A stretch of 64,000 bases of DNA from Solen grandis. Lineage: Eukaryota > Mollusca > Bivalvia > Adapedonta > Solenidae. Numbering within the stretch: position 1 is the stretch's first letter; each line of letters begins with the position of its first letter. The notes below the pieces were generated by a model that made no database searches, had not been told where the DNA came from, and worked only from the letters and a program-made list of their open reading frames with translations. This document shows, in pieces, positions 43,047 to 54,180 of this stretch. Position numbers and translations under genes: made by a program. Where the stretch lies: contig CM037789.1 in assembly GCA_021229015.1 (NCBI GenBank), positions 32,221,856 through 32,285,855 on the forward strand. Reading direction: 5' to 3'.

Positions 43047-43754
43047 TGTGTCGCCTGCATAGCATGGCAGACACATAGGGATCACTTTGTCCGTCGTCGT
43101 CGTCGTCGTCGGCGTCGTCGTCGGTGTCGTCGGCGTCACACTTTCTTGTCCGGAGCATAACTCGAAAAGTATTTGAGGTATCACCTTGAAACTTAAAACA
43201 TGGATAGATCACATTGAGGTGGAGTGCAGTGCACAAGAATGATAACTCTGACTTTCGTATTTTCTGAGTTATTGCCCTTTGTTGATACTCAGACTTCATT
43301 TTTGTCTGGAGCATAACACGAAAAGTATTTGAGGTATTACTTTGAAACCTCACAGGTGGAAAGATCTCATGGAGTGCATTGTGCAAGAATGATAACTGTT
43401 GTATTTTTGGAGTTATTTCCCTTTGTTTATTTTTTTGGATTTAATTCTTGTGTGGTGCATAACTTGTAAAGTATTTGAAGTGTTGCCTTAAACATTTATA
43501 GTAGATAGATCTCATTGGTCTGAGTGCAGTACACAAGAATGATAACTCAATAATGATAATGATGACTACAAACTTGCAACATATATATAATTAACGTCAT
43601 AAGTGCTTAATGACGTCATAATTTTTCTTACAGTTAATGTTTTGAATTCATAGTCATCTTCACTTACTAAAAGTTTTGAATACATTCATTCTCGGGAAAA
43701 TTATTACATATTGCACTGTTTGAATATTTTATTCCCCCCCCCCCCCCAAAAAAA

Positions 43755-43830
<76 letters not shown>

Positions 43831-43969
43831 TTTGGTGTTATTTTGTACCTCACAAAATAGATTATGCTTTATCAATAATTTGTCAAAAGATCGATTTTCT
43901 AGTCAATTCTTTCATCAAACATGCTTAAATGCAGGCGACACAAGTGTTCCGAGGAACACCCACATCTAG
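43047..43969 (+). mobile_element. Helentron/HINE-like element with GTC microsatellite
   Basis: The 5' end is GTGTCGCCTGCATAGCATGG and the 3' end holds ATGCAGGCGACAC, a 13 bp subterminal inverted repeat. A GTCGTC microsatellite (43,091-43,137) follows the 5' end, then three ~150 bp units with GGAGCATAAC and AAGAATGATAACT. An AT-rich stretch with a (TA)n(TG)n microsatellite comes next. The 3' hairpin GTGTTCC/GGAACAC (43944-43959) is ten bases from the terminal CTAG. The 3' hairpin plus CTRR-type end is a Helitron-class signature. The aspartate-rich 133-residue minus-strand frame comes from the microsatellite and is not a gene. Confidence 0.8.
43738..43829. repeat. Poly(C) followed by compound (TA)n(TG)n microsatellite
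   Basis: A C run near 43,736-43,747 and an A run lead into about 17 TA and 19 TG dinucleotides. It lies inside the helentron-like element. Confidence 0.9.
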
Positions 43970-44568
43970 TATTTCTCTATCAAGACTATTTCTCAGACTT
44001 TTTCTGTCACTTGTATGATCCATTTAAATCATAAGCAGATTTTTATCTTTCCATAATAATGCTTTTATGTGCATTTTGGAAGCATGAAAGTGCATTTAAT
44101 AGAGTAGTTGATGATACTTTAAGAGATAATATTTAATTGCTTAGATGCTTCGTGGAGCGGAAAGAATGAGATGCAGTTACGTTAACTGTAGTGTACCTCA
44201 TTCCTCTTTCCAATATACACAGCATAATCATGTGCTCCATGTTAAAGTGTTCTAGTTTGTAACTAGACTTGTCTGGAGGTGTGTATTTATCAGCCAATGA
44301 AAAAACCAGATCTACTGATGTATTATTTATAAACAAAGTGGAGTTGAATTTGTATACCAGCCAGTTGGTTATCTTTGTCTCGGTCCTTTGACATTACTGC
44401 TGTTTGTCACCATTTCAGTAGCAAGGTAATGTTCTGACCACTCAATACAGTTTACACCATAATCATTTCTGTCAATTTGTTTAGGAGGATAGCTAATCTG
44501 TGTATTTCAGTGTCCGGTTTATACTGGTAAGCACAATTTACGCGTTTGCTTTTATGTGAATATGTTTT

Positions 44569-44787
44569 CCCTGTACTTCATATTGACTCATTTTGACATA
44601 TTGGCAAACAGGGCAGATCTGTAGGAGCTGTCTGATCAGGGTCTCCTCTGTTTGATTATACAATATAGTAGCTCAGATTCTACATAGTCTACAGAGCAAA
44701 GAAAAATCCTCTGTATCAAATGCGATTTAGAATTTCAGTTAATTAATATTCATTAATTTGTATATGAATATTCATGAAGTAAAGGGG
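44569..44787 (-). mobile_element. Family B TTAA-type element, shortened
   Basis: CCCTGTACTTCATATTGACTC at the left, TTGGCAAACAGGGCAGATC, GTCTGATCAGGGTCTCCTCTG, GAGCAAAGAAAAATCC, and right terminus TTCATGAAGTAAAGGGG. No TTAA remains at either edge. Confidence 0.75.
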
Positions 44788-44999
44788 CAAAAAGATATAG
44801 CATGGCACAGGGTTTTCACTAGGATTAAAAAAACATGAGTCTTTGACAAAGATTTGTTGGGGAGCTGGGGAGTTCTTCTATATTATATATAGAAGCTGCT
44901 CAGGAAAATGGGAGTCTCTTTACATAAAACTGGAGTCCAGTACGCCAAATTAGGTTTGAAACATGTATATACATTTAAGTATGGTATATGATTAGTTTA

Positions 45000-45232
45000 G
45001 CTTGTCTGTTTTGTCGTTGGCGTTGTCATGGTGAAAAACTTTAACCTTGGTCATAACTTCTAAACTACTAAATTGTCTGTCATAGAACTTTATATACTTG
45101 TTCACTCTCTCATAGACTACATTCTCATCAAGGGCCATAACTCTAAGGTCCATTTTGACTTAATTTATCTCCCCTTTTTTATTTAAAAAAAAAACAACCT
45201 TACAGACAAGCATTGCAGTGCTCTTGTTTTAT
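45000..45232 (+). repeat. Decayed single-unit mollusc repeat
   Basis: GTTTTGTCGTTGGCGTTGTC, GGTCATAACTTCTAAACTAC, AAGGGCCATAACTCTAAGG, ending AGCATTGCAGTGCTCTTGTTT. The GTCGTTGGCGTTG start and CATAACT words resemble units of the helentron-like families, with a small GCA..TGC palindrome before CTCTTGTTT. Boundaries are approximate. Confidence 0.5.
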
Positions 45233-46475
45233 TTTGATGGAATATTTTATTAATCAGCATTGCTTGGTATGTATTATAATTATGCATTTCATATTCCCAT
45301 TGTATGCAGATACATGTATGTTCTTTTCTGTAATGATGAACTAATTATCTACTTCCTTTTGAAATAAATTATATATGATATATGTATGTCAATAACCTTT
45401 TCATTTATACAGTGACTGGGAAAATGGAGGAGACCCCAGTGCCACAGTCACATTTAAACAGGAAATGTCACATTGAAATTTGCACATTATTGAAATAACA
45501 AATATACATTAAAGTGAAAAATGCAAAAACTGTGCCTATTGTCACATTCACAAACTTATATTTCAGTCACTGTTTTTGCATGCTAAATTGCACATTCACC
45601 ATTCAGTCTGCCTCTTGCAGCTGATCCAAATGGTCCTTTTCAGGACCACCTCCTCCCTTCACCTTTGTCACATGGGATGACAACATTTAGGCTGAATTAA
45701 TTAGCCGAGTTTGTAATTCCCACTTTGGCTTCAAAATTCTTGATTTTAATCAGTACCTACCTCACACTTGTGAGGCTTTTCAAAATTCGAACTATTTCAG
45801 CATTCAAATTCATCTTTAAGGAGTTTGAGTCCCACTCCTGGGTCCGAACCATAAAACAGTTAATACTGTAGACGGACTCTCATTAAGCATCTTCTTAACA
45901 AAAACAGCATGCTAAATTGTACTAAGATTTAGGCATCACATGTACCAGTATACAAATTGCAGGTCATTTTTGAAATGTTCAGATTTGGTACAAATTTAGT
46001 GTCCCTACAAAAAGTTTAGGTAAAAAGATTAATGATTAATTAAAAGATTTAATAAATCCTTTTCCACATCATAATACAGTCTCATACAACTTATACTGAC
46101 AGTGAAGATGGCTGTAAAATGGTCAGTTTGGAATGCACAAGTACTTCAGAAATAAATAAAATTTGAAGATAGCCGTCCCTATGTCTGATTGCAGAAGTCT
46201 TACAAATCGTCATGTAATACTTAAAAACTTAGGGGGTGAATAGCATTATTCTTGTAAAAATATTTACAAAAAACACCCAAATATTTAATTTTGTAACAAA
46301 TTTTGTTAGACAGTAGGTTAAATATTTATGTAAACTTAGTCCTGTACTTGAATATTTGAAAAAAAAAAAAGAAATGTGGAAGATATTCTTTGCCTATTTA
46401 AGATTTTCAGTATTAATTATCACCAGGTATTATAAGTGGAATATGAGGCTGAATTTGTAATGAAGTAAGTGGTAG
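45233..46475. other. Low-repeat block with one weak exon-like segment
   Basis: No transposable element recognised. At 45,621-45,700 a pyrimidine-rich stretch ending CTCTTGCAG precedes a short open segment that would encode DPNGPFQDHLLPSPLSHGMT and a few more residues before a TAA at 45,698. It resembles a terminal coding exon only in its splice-acceptor context; no family is recognised. Several AATAAA-like signals lie downstream (for example near 46,151). Confidence 0.3.
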
Positions 46476-46680
46476 TTAACCCTTTACCTCATGAATATTT
46501 ATGAACAAATTAATGACTTCATGAATATTGACTGAAGGTATCTGAAACAATAGATTTTTCTTTACTGTGCAAACTATAAAAAAAATCTGAGCTTCAATAT
46601 TGTATGAGCAAACAGATGAGACCATGATTTGCTCTGTTTGACAATGCATCAGAATGAGTCTGTATGAAGTAAAGGGTTCA
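46476..46680 (+). mobile_element. Family B TTAA element, shortened
   Basis: TTAA at 46476-46479 with CCCTTTACCTCATGAATATTT, AATCTGAGCTTCAATATTG, TTTGCTCTGTTTGACAATGC and right terminus ATGAAGTAAAGGG followed by TTCA. The central GATCAGACAGCTCC palindrome is deleted. Confidence 0.8.
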
Positions 46681-48544
46681 TTTTACTGCTGACTGTCAGC
46701 TTTTGAAGGCTGACTGATCTGACCCAGTGTCCTTTGTATTGTCCATTGAAATCTCATCAACTCTGCTGTGTTGGCTTGAACTCACAACCAGTGAAGCTCA
46801 GTTTATCATGTCAATCCTAGAGATAGGAAATTGAAAGCACTGCAGGTCCATATAAGTGTTGTGTCAGGTTCCTGAACCAGCTTGTCGCCACTTTATATTG
46901 GAAGGTCAACATTAAGGGAGAGCATGTTAAATTGTCATTTGTTAGCTACCTACACATACTACAAAGTAAAACCTGAGCAGTCTTACATACTGATCTTAAT
47001 TTAAAGATGTCTGAGAAGTCGTTCCAGTTTGGGCCTATAGGTAGGGTATAAGAGATGCTTTGTAGCCAGTTTGATTATTTGTTCTTGTCAAGACACAATA
47101 GGTCATTCATCATTGTTTACAAATTGACAGCCAGCTTAAAAAGATGACAAAAACACCTGAAACATACTAATAAATTAACTAAAGACTTTGCAGGATTAGA
47201 CAATTGTATATCAGGTAGTTGAATCTTTGAATAATTCCTTTTGCATGCAAGTTGTCCTCAAAAGGTTTTGTATTTTGATGCTTTTGTTTTAAAGTTTGGT
47301 AAACAACTTGTGGCTTAAAATTTATTCTGGAATATAAAAATTTATGTTGAAGATTTTTTTGTCCTATTCTGTTGTAAATGCTTTTGTGCACATACCTTGT
47401 AGATATGATTGTGTTTCTGATAACATCCATTTATCATCCAATAGATGATTGTTACAGTCTGGCTAACTAGACAGTACTAGTTGAAACCCAGGGTGTTTTG
47501 CTTAGACGAAACATTCCAGTGTAGTATAATGTTTATGTTCCCTCTGTGGTCTATGCAATAATTTTAGTAAAAAAAAAAATGGTTTTAAAGATGGCATCTA
47601 ATGAGGACAGTATCTGTCTTTCATTGCAACAAATATTCTGCAATTAAGTTATAGCAGATAGTCTAATATGCATTTATCTGGTATATGAACACTATCTCAT
47701 ACCTACAAACATAACAGGTTTTTCAGCATTAAATAAACTATTAAGAAACATTCATTTCACAATTATTGAAGTCCACAAGGTTTGTTTACCATGTTACTGC
47801 AAGAGGTAGTTTGAGGAGTACCTCCTCCTTGTAACTGAAACATTTTTACAACATACCGTTGCATGGAAGTAAATGGAAAAATACATTAAAAGCATTTTAG
47901 AACTTATATCTGCAATGAACCGTCAACCCTGTGTGGCTATTTTGATAATCTTATAACTTAATTTGAATATGCAAGGGCAACAACTTATGACTTAAAAGGT
48001 TCATGCAGCATGCACAAGGAAATCTGCTGGAATTTCCAGTCTCGAATAAAAGTGCCTCCCTCTGAATCATATCCAAAATAATAATATCAGATATAAAACC
48101 ACTTGAAGCAGGATGAAAAGCTCAGCTGTATAGTACACCTACTGTCATGTGTTAAGTCGGTCAGTCATGTGACTTTATTTACCAGTTTTCAAGGTTACAT
48201 CAGTTCATTGATAAAGAACTGTCAGGGTTATCGCATACAGCTGTGTATCAATCAGACACTTCATTTTACACAGGAATAAGCCTGTAAAGAACAACAGATC
48301 AGACAGATAGTTATTCTTATTCTGAACAGGTTAAGTATATTCCCTCTAATATTTAATAACAAAGCAACATTATAAATCCTGATCAGCCTGTCTGCAAGCT
48401 ATACTCTTGCTTTTACGCGAGATAAAATTCCTCATATAGACCACAGGAGTTCGAAATTCTATAAAATATAAGTAAAAAAAAAAACATTTTTATTATCTAC
48501 AGTACTTTTTTTTTCACAATTTTTTTTTTTGATAGAATTTTAAA
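46681..48544. other. Non-coding sequence, nothing recognised
   Basis: AT-rich with short poly(A)/(T) runs. An 83-residue minus-strand open frame at 47,179-47,430 has no recognisable domain. Confidence 0.45.
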
Positions 48545-48734
48545 CTCCTGTGTATAGATTTATTTGATGTGTTGGCAAAAGAGCAGACCCAGATCAGACA
48601 TCTTTCTGTTCATTATCTCCGTTCCTGCGTTCCATTCCACAATTCTACACTGTCTTTGTGAAAAAAAAAAGTCAGTAAATTAATACATACCACATCTAAA
48701 TTTGTACATGAATATTCATGAGGTAAAGGATTAA
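48545..48734 (-). repeat. Family B element, decayed
   Basis: GATGTGTTGGCAAAAGAGCAG, CCCAGATCAGACATC, ATTCTACACTGTCTTTG, TTGTACATGAATATTCATG and the terminus AGGTAAAGGATTAA (TTAA 48731-48734). The left terminus is unrecognisable. Confidence 0.65.
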
Positions 48735-50511
48735 TGAGAAAAAGAGATTTACTTTGCCCTACATAGCAAATGAAAAACAATTTATTTTACCTACATGATA
48801 TACATGTAATTACTTAATTTTTCTTCTTTTTTTTAATGACTCCTGCAGTGCTGTATGTGTATTATAATAAAAGGTCAAAATTTGGTAGAGGTAATAATCA
48901 GTTTAATGACTGGCTCTTAATTGAAGGGTGTTTAAGGTTGAGTGCTAAGACAGCTGATTTTGATTCAAAAGTTGATGCCTGGTTTTAATTATAACATCAT
49001 AAAGACAGATCTACAATTTACATTTTATACTGGTAATAATGTTACAGAATTTGCTCTTCTTGAAGAACACTTGCACATTGTTTAAGTAGAAAGGAAGTGT
49101 AATAGACTAGTCACTAGTTACTAATACAAATATCTTAATTTGATTTCACATTAGTAACCTCAGCCTGGATAGTCTTAACTTTTGAATCCTGGAAGAGATG
49201 AGTAGCCGGGGTTGAAATAAAGTTACACACAATGAATATAGGGGGCCCATCCCCAAGGTGACTCATGGTGATAAATATGAATAAAGATCCACATTGTAGA
49301 GCTCTGAAATGTTCACAGAATTTCAAATTTAAAATTTTTGTAGGGATTTTTATATGCACATATGAAACGTGCATAATGGGCACTGCCTCATTGTGGAATT
49401 ATTATAAAAGCTGGGCCCAAATTCTAGACTGATTCCAGAAATGTTACAAATAATTCTATTACAAATTACTTTTTCTTAGCATAGTAGCAAAGGCTAAGAG
49501 TATAGGAACTCTTAAATAACGCTGCAATCAATTAAATACACTACATTGCTGATGATCACATTACTGAAGTATCTGATGATGCTTGAAGTAACTTGGTTAT
49601 TTACATGCTGTTTGGCAGGCACATATTGTGCATGCATGGGTTGCAGTTATAAATTACATTTTTTAGATTGCACATCAAGGTCAGTGCATGATGTGCATTG
49701 CATTGAATGTGTGTATATATATATCAAAGCATCAGCTGCTTATCATACTTCTATGCATCTTTAACAACAATAAAACAAGTCAGACAAGCAAATATTTCGA
49801 ATTAATCAGAACAGGCTTACAAAGGAAAACATTTTTAAAACTGTGTCAATTTGGATTTAGCTTAAGATAAGACAAAGTGAAGGGGTTTCATACACCAGAG
49901 GCCTTTATTTGTGCAGATTTGTGCATGTTGCAATATTACATAATATAGAGATTACTGGGGCAAGGACATAATGGGACTCGTGTTACACAGTGTGTTACTT
50001 GTAGTGATAGCATTGTGTCAGACTAGGAAAAGGAAGTACATTACAGGGTTGAAAATGTAAGTTTTTGGTATCATTAATCTGTCTGGATATTGTATAGATT
50101 TACAACTTTGCATGTCTGTTTGCACGTTTCCAGTTTCTGAGTGATAAATTAAGTGTACACATTTATTTTGTGGATTGTGTCTTGGCTAATAACAGTGTAA
50201 AGTCAACTTTTCAGGATGTCACATGCTCCTGAGCACTCAGGTGCAAAGTGTGAAAAAACTTGTTTGCTAAGTGTTTATCATTTGTGGGTTGCGTTTGAAA
50301 GATTGTGTCATATTGCGTCACAAACAAGGTACAGGACCTGTTTGAAAAAGCAACCAACTGCGTCTTCTGTAGTGGTGCATGTCTGAGTTACTGCCATTTA
50401 TAATTCATGTTAGAAAGAAAGGATAGAACGTGGCTTTATGTACAAATTGAAGCCTCAGTCTCTGGATTCTAATCCAGGACACTAGGGGGTACTTGTACAT
50501 GTACTTATTCT
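48735..50511. other. Non-coding sequence, nothing recognised
   Basis: No repeat boundaries or arrays. Short open frames of 60-82 residues around 49.1-49.9 kb have no recognisable domain. Confidence 0.45.
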
Positions 50512-50654
50512 TTAACCCTTTCCCTCATAGAGGAAACCATGAAAAGACCTATGCAAACAGCATAAAACCAGATCAGCCTGCGAGTGACTCGCAGGCTGAT
50601 CAGGTTTTATGCTATTCACTGCTCCTCAGTGGTCTGGAAATGAGGATTTTGTAA
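50512..50654 (-). mobile_element. Family A element, left part, split by an insertion
   Basis: TTAA at 50512-50515 and a normal reverse-oriented family A sequence through the hairpin to GAGGATTTTGTAA. There the helentron-like element begins. The remainder resumes at 52,147 with TTAAATTTGGTAAGG, which is exactly what follows GTAA in uninterrupted copies. Confidence 0.9.
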
Positions 50655-52146
50655 TTATACCCCCGAAACGAAGTTTGGGGGGGTATATAGGAGTCACCCG
50701 GTGGTTGGTCGGTCGGTCGGTCGGTCCAGCGGTCCGTTGCATTTTCCTTGTCCGGAGCATAACTTGAAAACCACAAGTTGGAATTCAATACAACTTCATG
50801 CAATGATCAAGCACATGGAGAGGAAGTGCAGTGCACAAGAACCATAACTCCATCTTGACTTATTACAGAGTTATTGCCCTTTGTTACTTTTCCTTGTCCG
50901 GAGCATAACTTGAAAAGTACAAGTTTGATTTCAAAACAATTTCATACAATGGTCAACCACAATATGAGGAAGTGCAGTGCACAGAACCATAACTCTATCT
51001 AGAGTAATTACAGAGTTATTGCCCTTTGTATTTTTACCTTGTCCAGAGTATAACTTGTAAACTACTGGTTGGATTTCAAAACAATTTCATACAATGGTCA
51101 ACCACAATATGAGGAAGTGCAGTGCACAAGAACCATAACTATATCTAGAGTAATTACAGAGTTATTTCCCTTTGTTACTTTTCCTTGTCCATAGCATAAC
51201 TTGAAAAGAACTGGTTGGAATTCAAAACAATTTCATACAATTGTCAACCACAATAAGAGGAAGTGCAGTGCACAAGAACCATAACTCTATCTATTGTAAT
51301 TACAGAGTTATTGCCCTTTGTTCCTTTTCCTTGTCCGGAGCTGGTTGGAATTCAAAACAATTTCATACAATGGTCAAGCACAATAAGAGGAAGTGCAATG
51401 CACAAGAACCATAACTCTATCTGTAGTATGTATAGAGTTATTGCCCTTGCACTTACATACAATAGTCAAGCGCAATAAGAGGAAGTGAAGTTTACAAGAT
51501 GAAATGTCATGAGCATCACCAGCAGTGCAGCCCACCAGTAGTTCAGCCAAATTACAGGAAGTGGATGAGCGACAAACCAGAAATCAAATCCCATGGTATA
51601 GGACCATGTGTTAATGCTGTATACCAAATATCAAGAGACTGTGATAAGTAGTTGCTGAGAAAACTGTTACGAAAATTTCCTATCATTGACCATTATGTCA
51701 AAAATTAAACTAAGTCAGTTAACAGGAACTGGATGAGCAAGAGACCTGAAATCGAATTCCACAGTATGAGACCACATTTTTAGGCTGTGTACCAAATATC
51801 AAGAGACTGTGATAAGTAGTTGCTGAGAAAACTGTTACGAAAATTCCTACATTGACCATTATGTTTGAAAATATAACTAAGTCGGTAAACAGGAGTGGAT
51901 GAGTGACAGACCTGAATCGAATCCCACGATATGGGACCACGTGTTAATGCTGTATGCTAAATATAAAGAGGCTGTGACATTCACCATTCTATAACCTGGG
52001 TTTGCACCTGTGTAACCCGGCCAAAAATCTGGAAAAAAAACTAATGTAAAAATGTCTTTTTCATACTCTTCTTCTTAATCCTAATAACTTCATCATTGCT
52101 AAAGCAGTATTGCGGGGGTATTAATCACATTTAGTGATAGTTCTAG
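50655..52146 (+). mobile_element. Helentron/HINE-like element with ~146 bp units, intact ends
   Basis: The 5' end is TTATACCCCCGAAACGAAGT, a palindrome closing with GGGGGGGTATA; this start closely resembles Drosophila DINE-1 type helentrons. A GTCG microsatellite (~50,707-50,727) follows. Next come five units starting CCTTGTCCGGAGCATAACTT at 50746, 50892, 51037, 51183 and 51329, spaced 145-146 bp; the fifth has a deletion. The 3' end carries CGGGGGTATTAA (inverse of the 5' end), a small ATCAC/GTGAT hairpin (52124-52138) and terminal CTAG. It interrupts a family A element between A and T with no target duplication, as expected of Helitron-class insertion. No Rep/helicase is encoded. Confidence 0.85.
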
Positions 52147-52320
52147 TTAAATTTGGTAAGGTTTAAATGTGGTTTTCTGCAGATCAGGCTTGGTTTTCTG
52201 CAGATCAGGCTTTATGTGGTACCTATTGAGGGCGTCAAAATGAGTCTATATGAGGGAAAGGGTTAAAAGAGTCTATATGAGGGAAAGGGTTAAATGAGTC
52301 TATATGAGGAGAGGGGTTAA
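52147..52320 (-). mobile_element. Family A element, right part with duplicated terminus
   Basis: Continuation of the copy starting at 50,512. It holds a 22 bp duplication of TGGTTTTCTGCAGATCAGGC (about 52,171-52,214). After the normal end (TTAA 52263-52266) there are two further tandem copies of the last ~27 bases (GAGTCTATATGAGGGAAAGG..TTAA), ending at 52290-52293 and 52317-52320. Confidence 0.85.
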
Positions 52321-52538
52321 CACTATAAGTATTGATCTGATCTGGAAGTTCTGTTTGATTGTCTGGCCTGGGGATGATTGGTAAAGGGATACTTAATGGC
52401 TTTGATTGTCACAGCAAGGTATCTAGAATTTACATGATGCCAGACCATCTTATATGAATATTTATATCAAAATGGATATCAAATGAACTATTGAAAGGCT
52501 AAACAAACTCCAACAAATAAATGCACATAAATCTTGCT

Positions 52539-52778
52539 TTAACCCTTTCCCTATATAGACTCATTTTGACGCACTCATTAGGTATCACATAAAGCTGATC
52601 TGCAGAAAGCCACACTTAAACCTTACCAAATTTAATTGTAAAATCCTCATTACCAGACCACTGAGGAGCAGCGAACAGCATAAAACCTGATTAGCCTGCG
52701 AGTCACTGGCAGGCTGATCTGGTTTTATGCTGTTCGCATAGGTCTTTTCATGGTGTCCTCTATGAGGGAAAGGGTTAA
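52539..52778 (+). mobile_element. Family A TTAA miniature element, full-length
   Basis: TTAA at 52539-52542 and 52775-52778. The left terminus has lost CTC (CCCTTTCCCTATATAGAC). Hairpin present with GAGTCACTGGCAGG at its tip. Confidence 0.85.
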
Positions 52779-52960
52779 ATACTTTCCTTTTTATACAACC
52801 CCAGCAAGGATTTTAATGCCTGTTTTTAGTGTCATGTTAAGTTTCACAGCTAGATAGCTAACTGGATACCTGAAGCTACTCGGTCACCTGTATGTACTAC
52901 ACATTAGTACTTCAAATGCATCAGGATGAAGATATGGGCTATCTGTTCATGTATGTGCGT

Positions 52961-53101
52961 GAAGGACATTAAAAAGAAAAAACTGGTTGTCTGACTATCA
53001 GTTGGATACTTCCAGATAAGATTTGAAAAGGACATTAAATATTAAAGTTCAAAAACTGGTTGTCTGACTATCAGTTGGATACTTCCAGATAAGATTTGAA
53101 C
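52961..53101. repeat. ~73 bp direct duplication
   Basis: A segment containing AAACTGGTTGTCTGACTATC and GTTGGATACTTCCAGATAAG occurs twice without change, ~73 bp apart, with AAGGACATTAAA at the start of each copy. Confidence 0.85.
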
Positions 53102-53351
53102 ATGTACTTTGTAGAATATGTAGGGAAGTAGATCATTGAAAATGCAAAAAATTTGCCAAATATAAAATTTGATGACTTGATGGTGCAAAACTATTGTAAT
53201 TATATATTAGCACCAAACTCTCAATATATTTTGTCTTGATTTCAAAGTTGCACATATTTGATTGTGTTTGTGCAAGTAAGTTTGATTTTTTATGTATTTC
53301 ATTTCACTATAATCAAAAGGAGAAAGATACAAAGATACACTTGTAGATACC

Positions 53352-53690
53352 GTGCCTGGTGGCAGAATGGTTAGAGTGCTGCCTCGATAATGGTAGGTTG
53401 TGGGTTTGATCCTCAACTGTGATGTACCAAAGTCATTTAAAATAAGAACTTTCTGCTTGTTGCTCAGTATATAAGGATAGTTTAAGGCCTTGTTGACCCA
53501 GTGTGAGGATAATGTTACAGGGGTTTTGCACGAAAGATGCCTCGTATATAACTAGATTATATATAACATGAAGTGATATACGAGTCACCTTTCTCGCCAA
53601 ACCCTGTGGATAATGTGACAGGGTGTGGTATCATGCCACATGTCTAGTCTGTGATACTGCAGTGTGGCTAGGAAATTATTTTAACAGGAA
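53352..53690 (+). mobile_element. SINE-1 with a nested hairpin insertion
   Basis: A-box-like TGGCAGAATGG (53360-53370) and B-box GGTTTGATCCT (53403-53413), then GCTCAGTATATAAGGATAG and TTGACCCAGTGTGAGGATAA. A ~86 bp insertion follows, then GGGTGTGGTATCATGCCACA and GTGATACTGCAGTGTGG. The 3' tail is truncated. Confidence 0.75.
53523..53608. mobile_element. ~86 bp hairpin element inserted in a SINE
   Basis: The ends GTTTTGCACGAAAGATGCCT and the complement of GGTTTGGCGAGAAAGGTGAC form an imperfect inverted repeat of ~28 bp around an AT-rich centre. It is flanked by a 15 bp near-identical direct repeat, GATAATGTTACAGGG (53508-53522) and GATAATGTGACAGGG (53609-53623). Confidence 0.65.
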
Positions 53691-53973
53691 TCCATTTGTA
53701 AATTTTTTTGTTGTTGGTCTACAAATAGTTCTCAAATTCAGCTTCATGTCAATGTTTTATGAAAGCAAATTAACCTGACCAGGCTAAAATTACTGCAGTT
53801 ATATTTTTTTTCAAAATGAACTATAGTAGTATCTTATGTGACCTTTCATCAGAGTAAACCAAAAAGGTCACATAAGACAGAGAGTAACATAAAACAGTCC
53901 ATTAATATGTTCCAGTGTTGATATGAGTTATCAGGTTTATAATATATTCTGTGTAAAATGTGCAAGGTTGTTT

Positions 53974-54180
53974 GTTAGCTCGACTATTCAAAGAATATGG
54001 AGCTATTGTTAGTCCGCCTTGCATCGGCTTTGATGTTGCACCTTTTGGTTTAATTTTGCATGCAAGTTACTATCAACCTTATATCTCAATAAGCATTTAT
54101 GGTATTGACTGAAAGTTTATGAATATGTTCAGGGGCATCAGACAACCAAGGTAGATAACTCTTGACTGAATTTTCTTTAA
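53974..54180 (+). repeat. 5' part of a helentron-like element starting TTAGCTCGACTATTC
   Basis: TTAGCTCGACTATTCAAAGAA with TATGGAGCTATTGTTAG makes a terminal palindrome (AGCTC..GAGCT). Then comes TTTTGCATGCAAGTTACTATC and GATAACTCTTGACTG. The same unit words resume at about 55,120, so the element is interrupted by the next one. Confidence 0.6.

Noticed and set aside
42985..43386. 133-residue acidic protein with a long Asp run
   Set aside because: The Asp run is the GTC microsatellite of a helentron-like element read on the other strand.
43772..43829. Possible Z-DNA regulatory element in the TA/TG tract
   Set aside because: Dinucleotide microsatellites are common and this one lies inside a mobile element; there is no promoter context.
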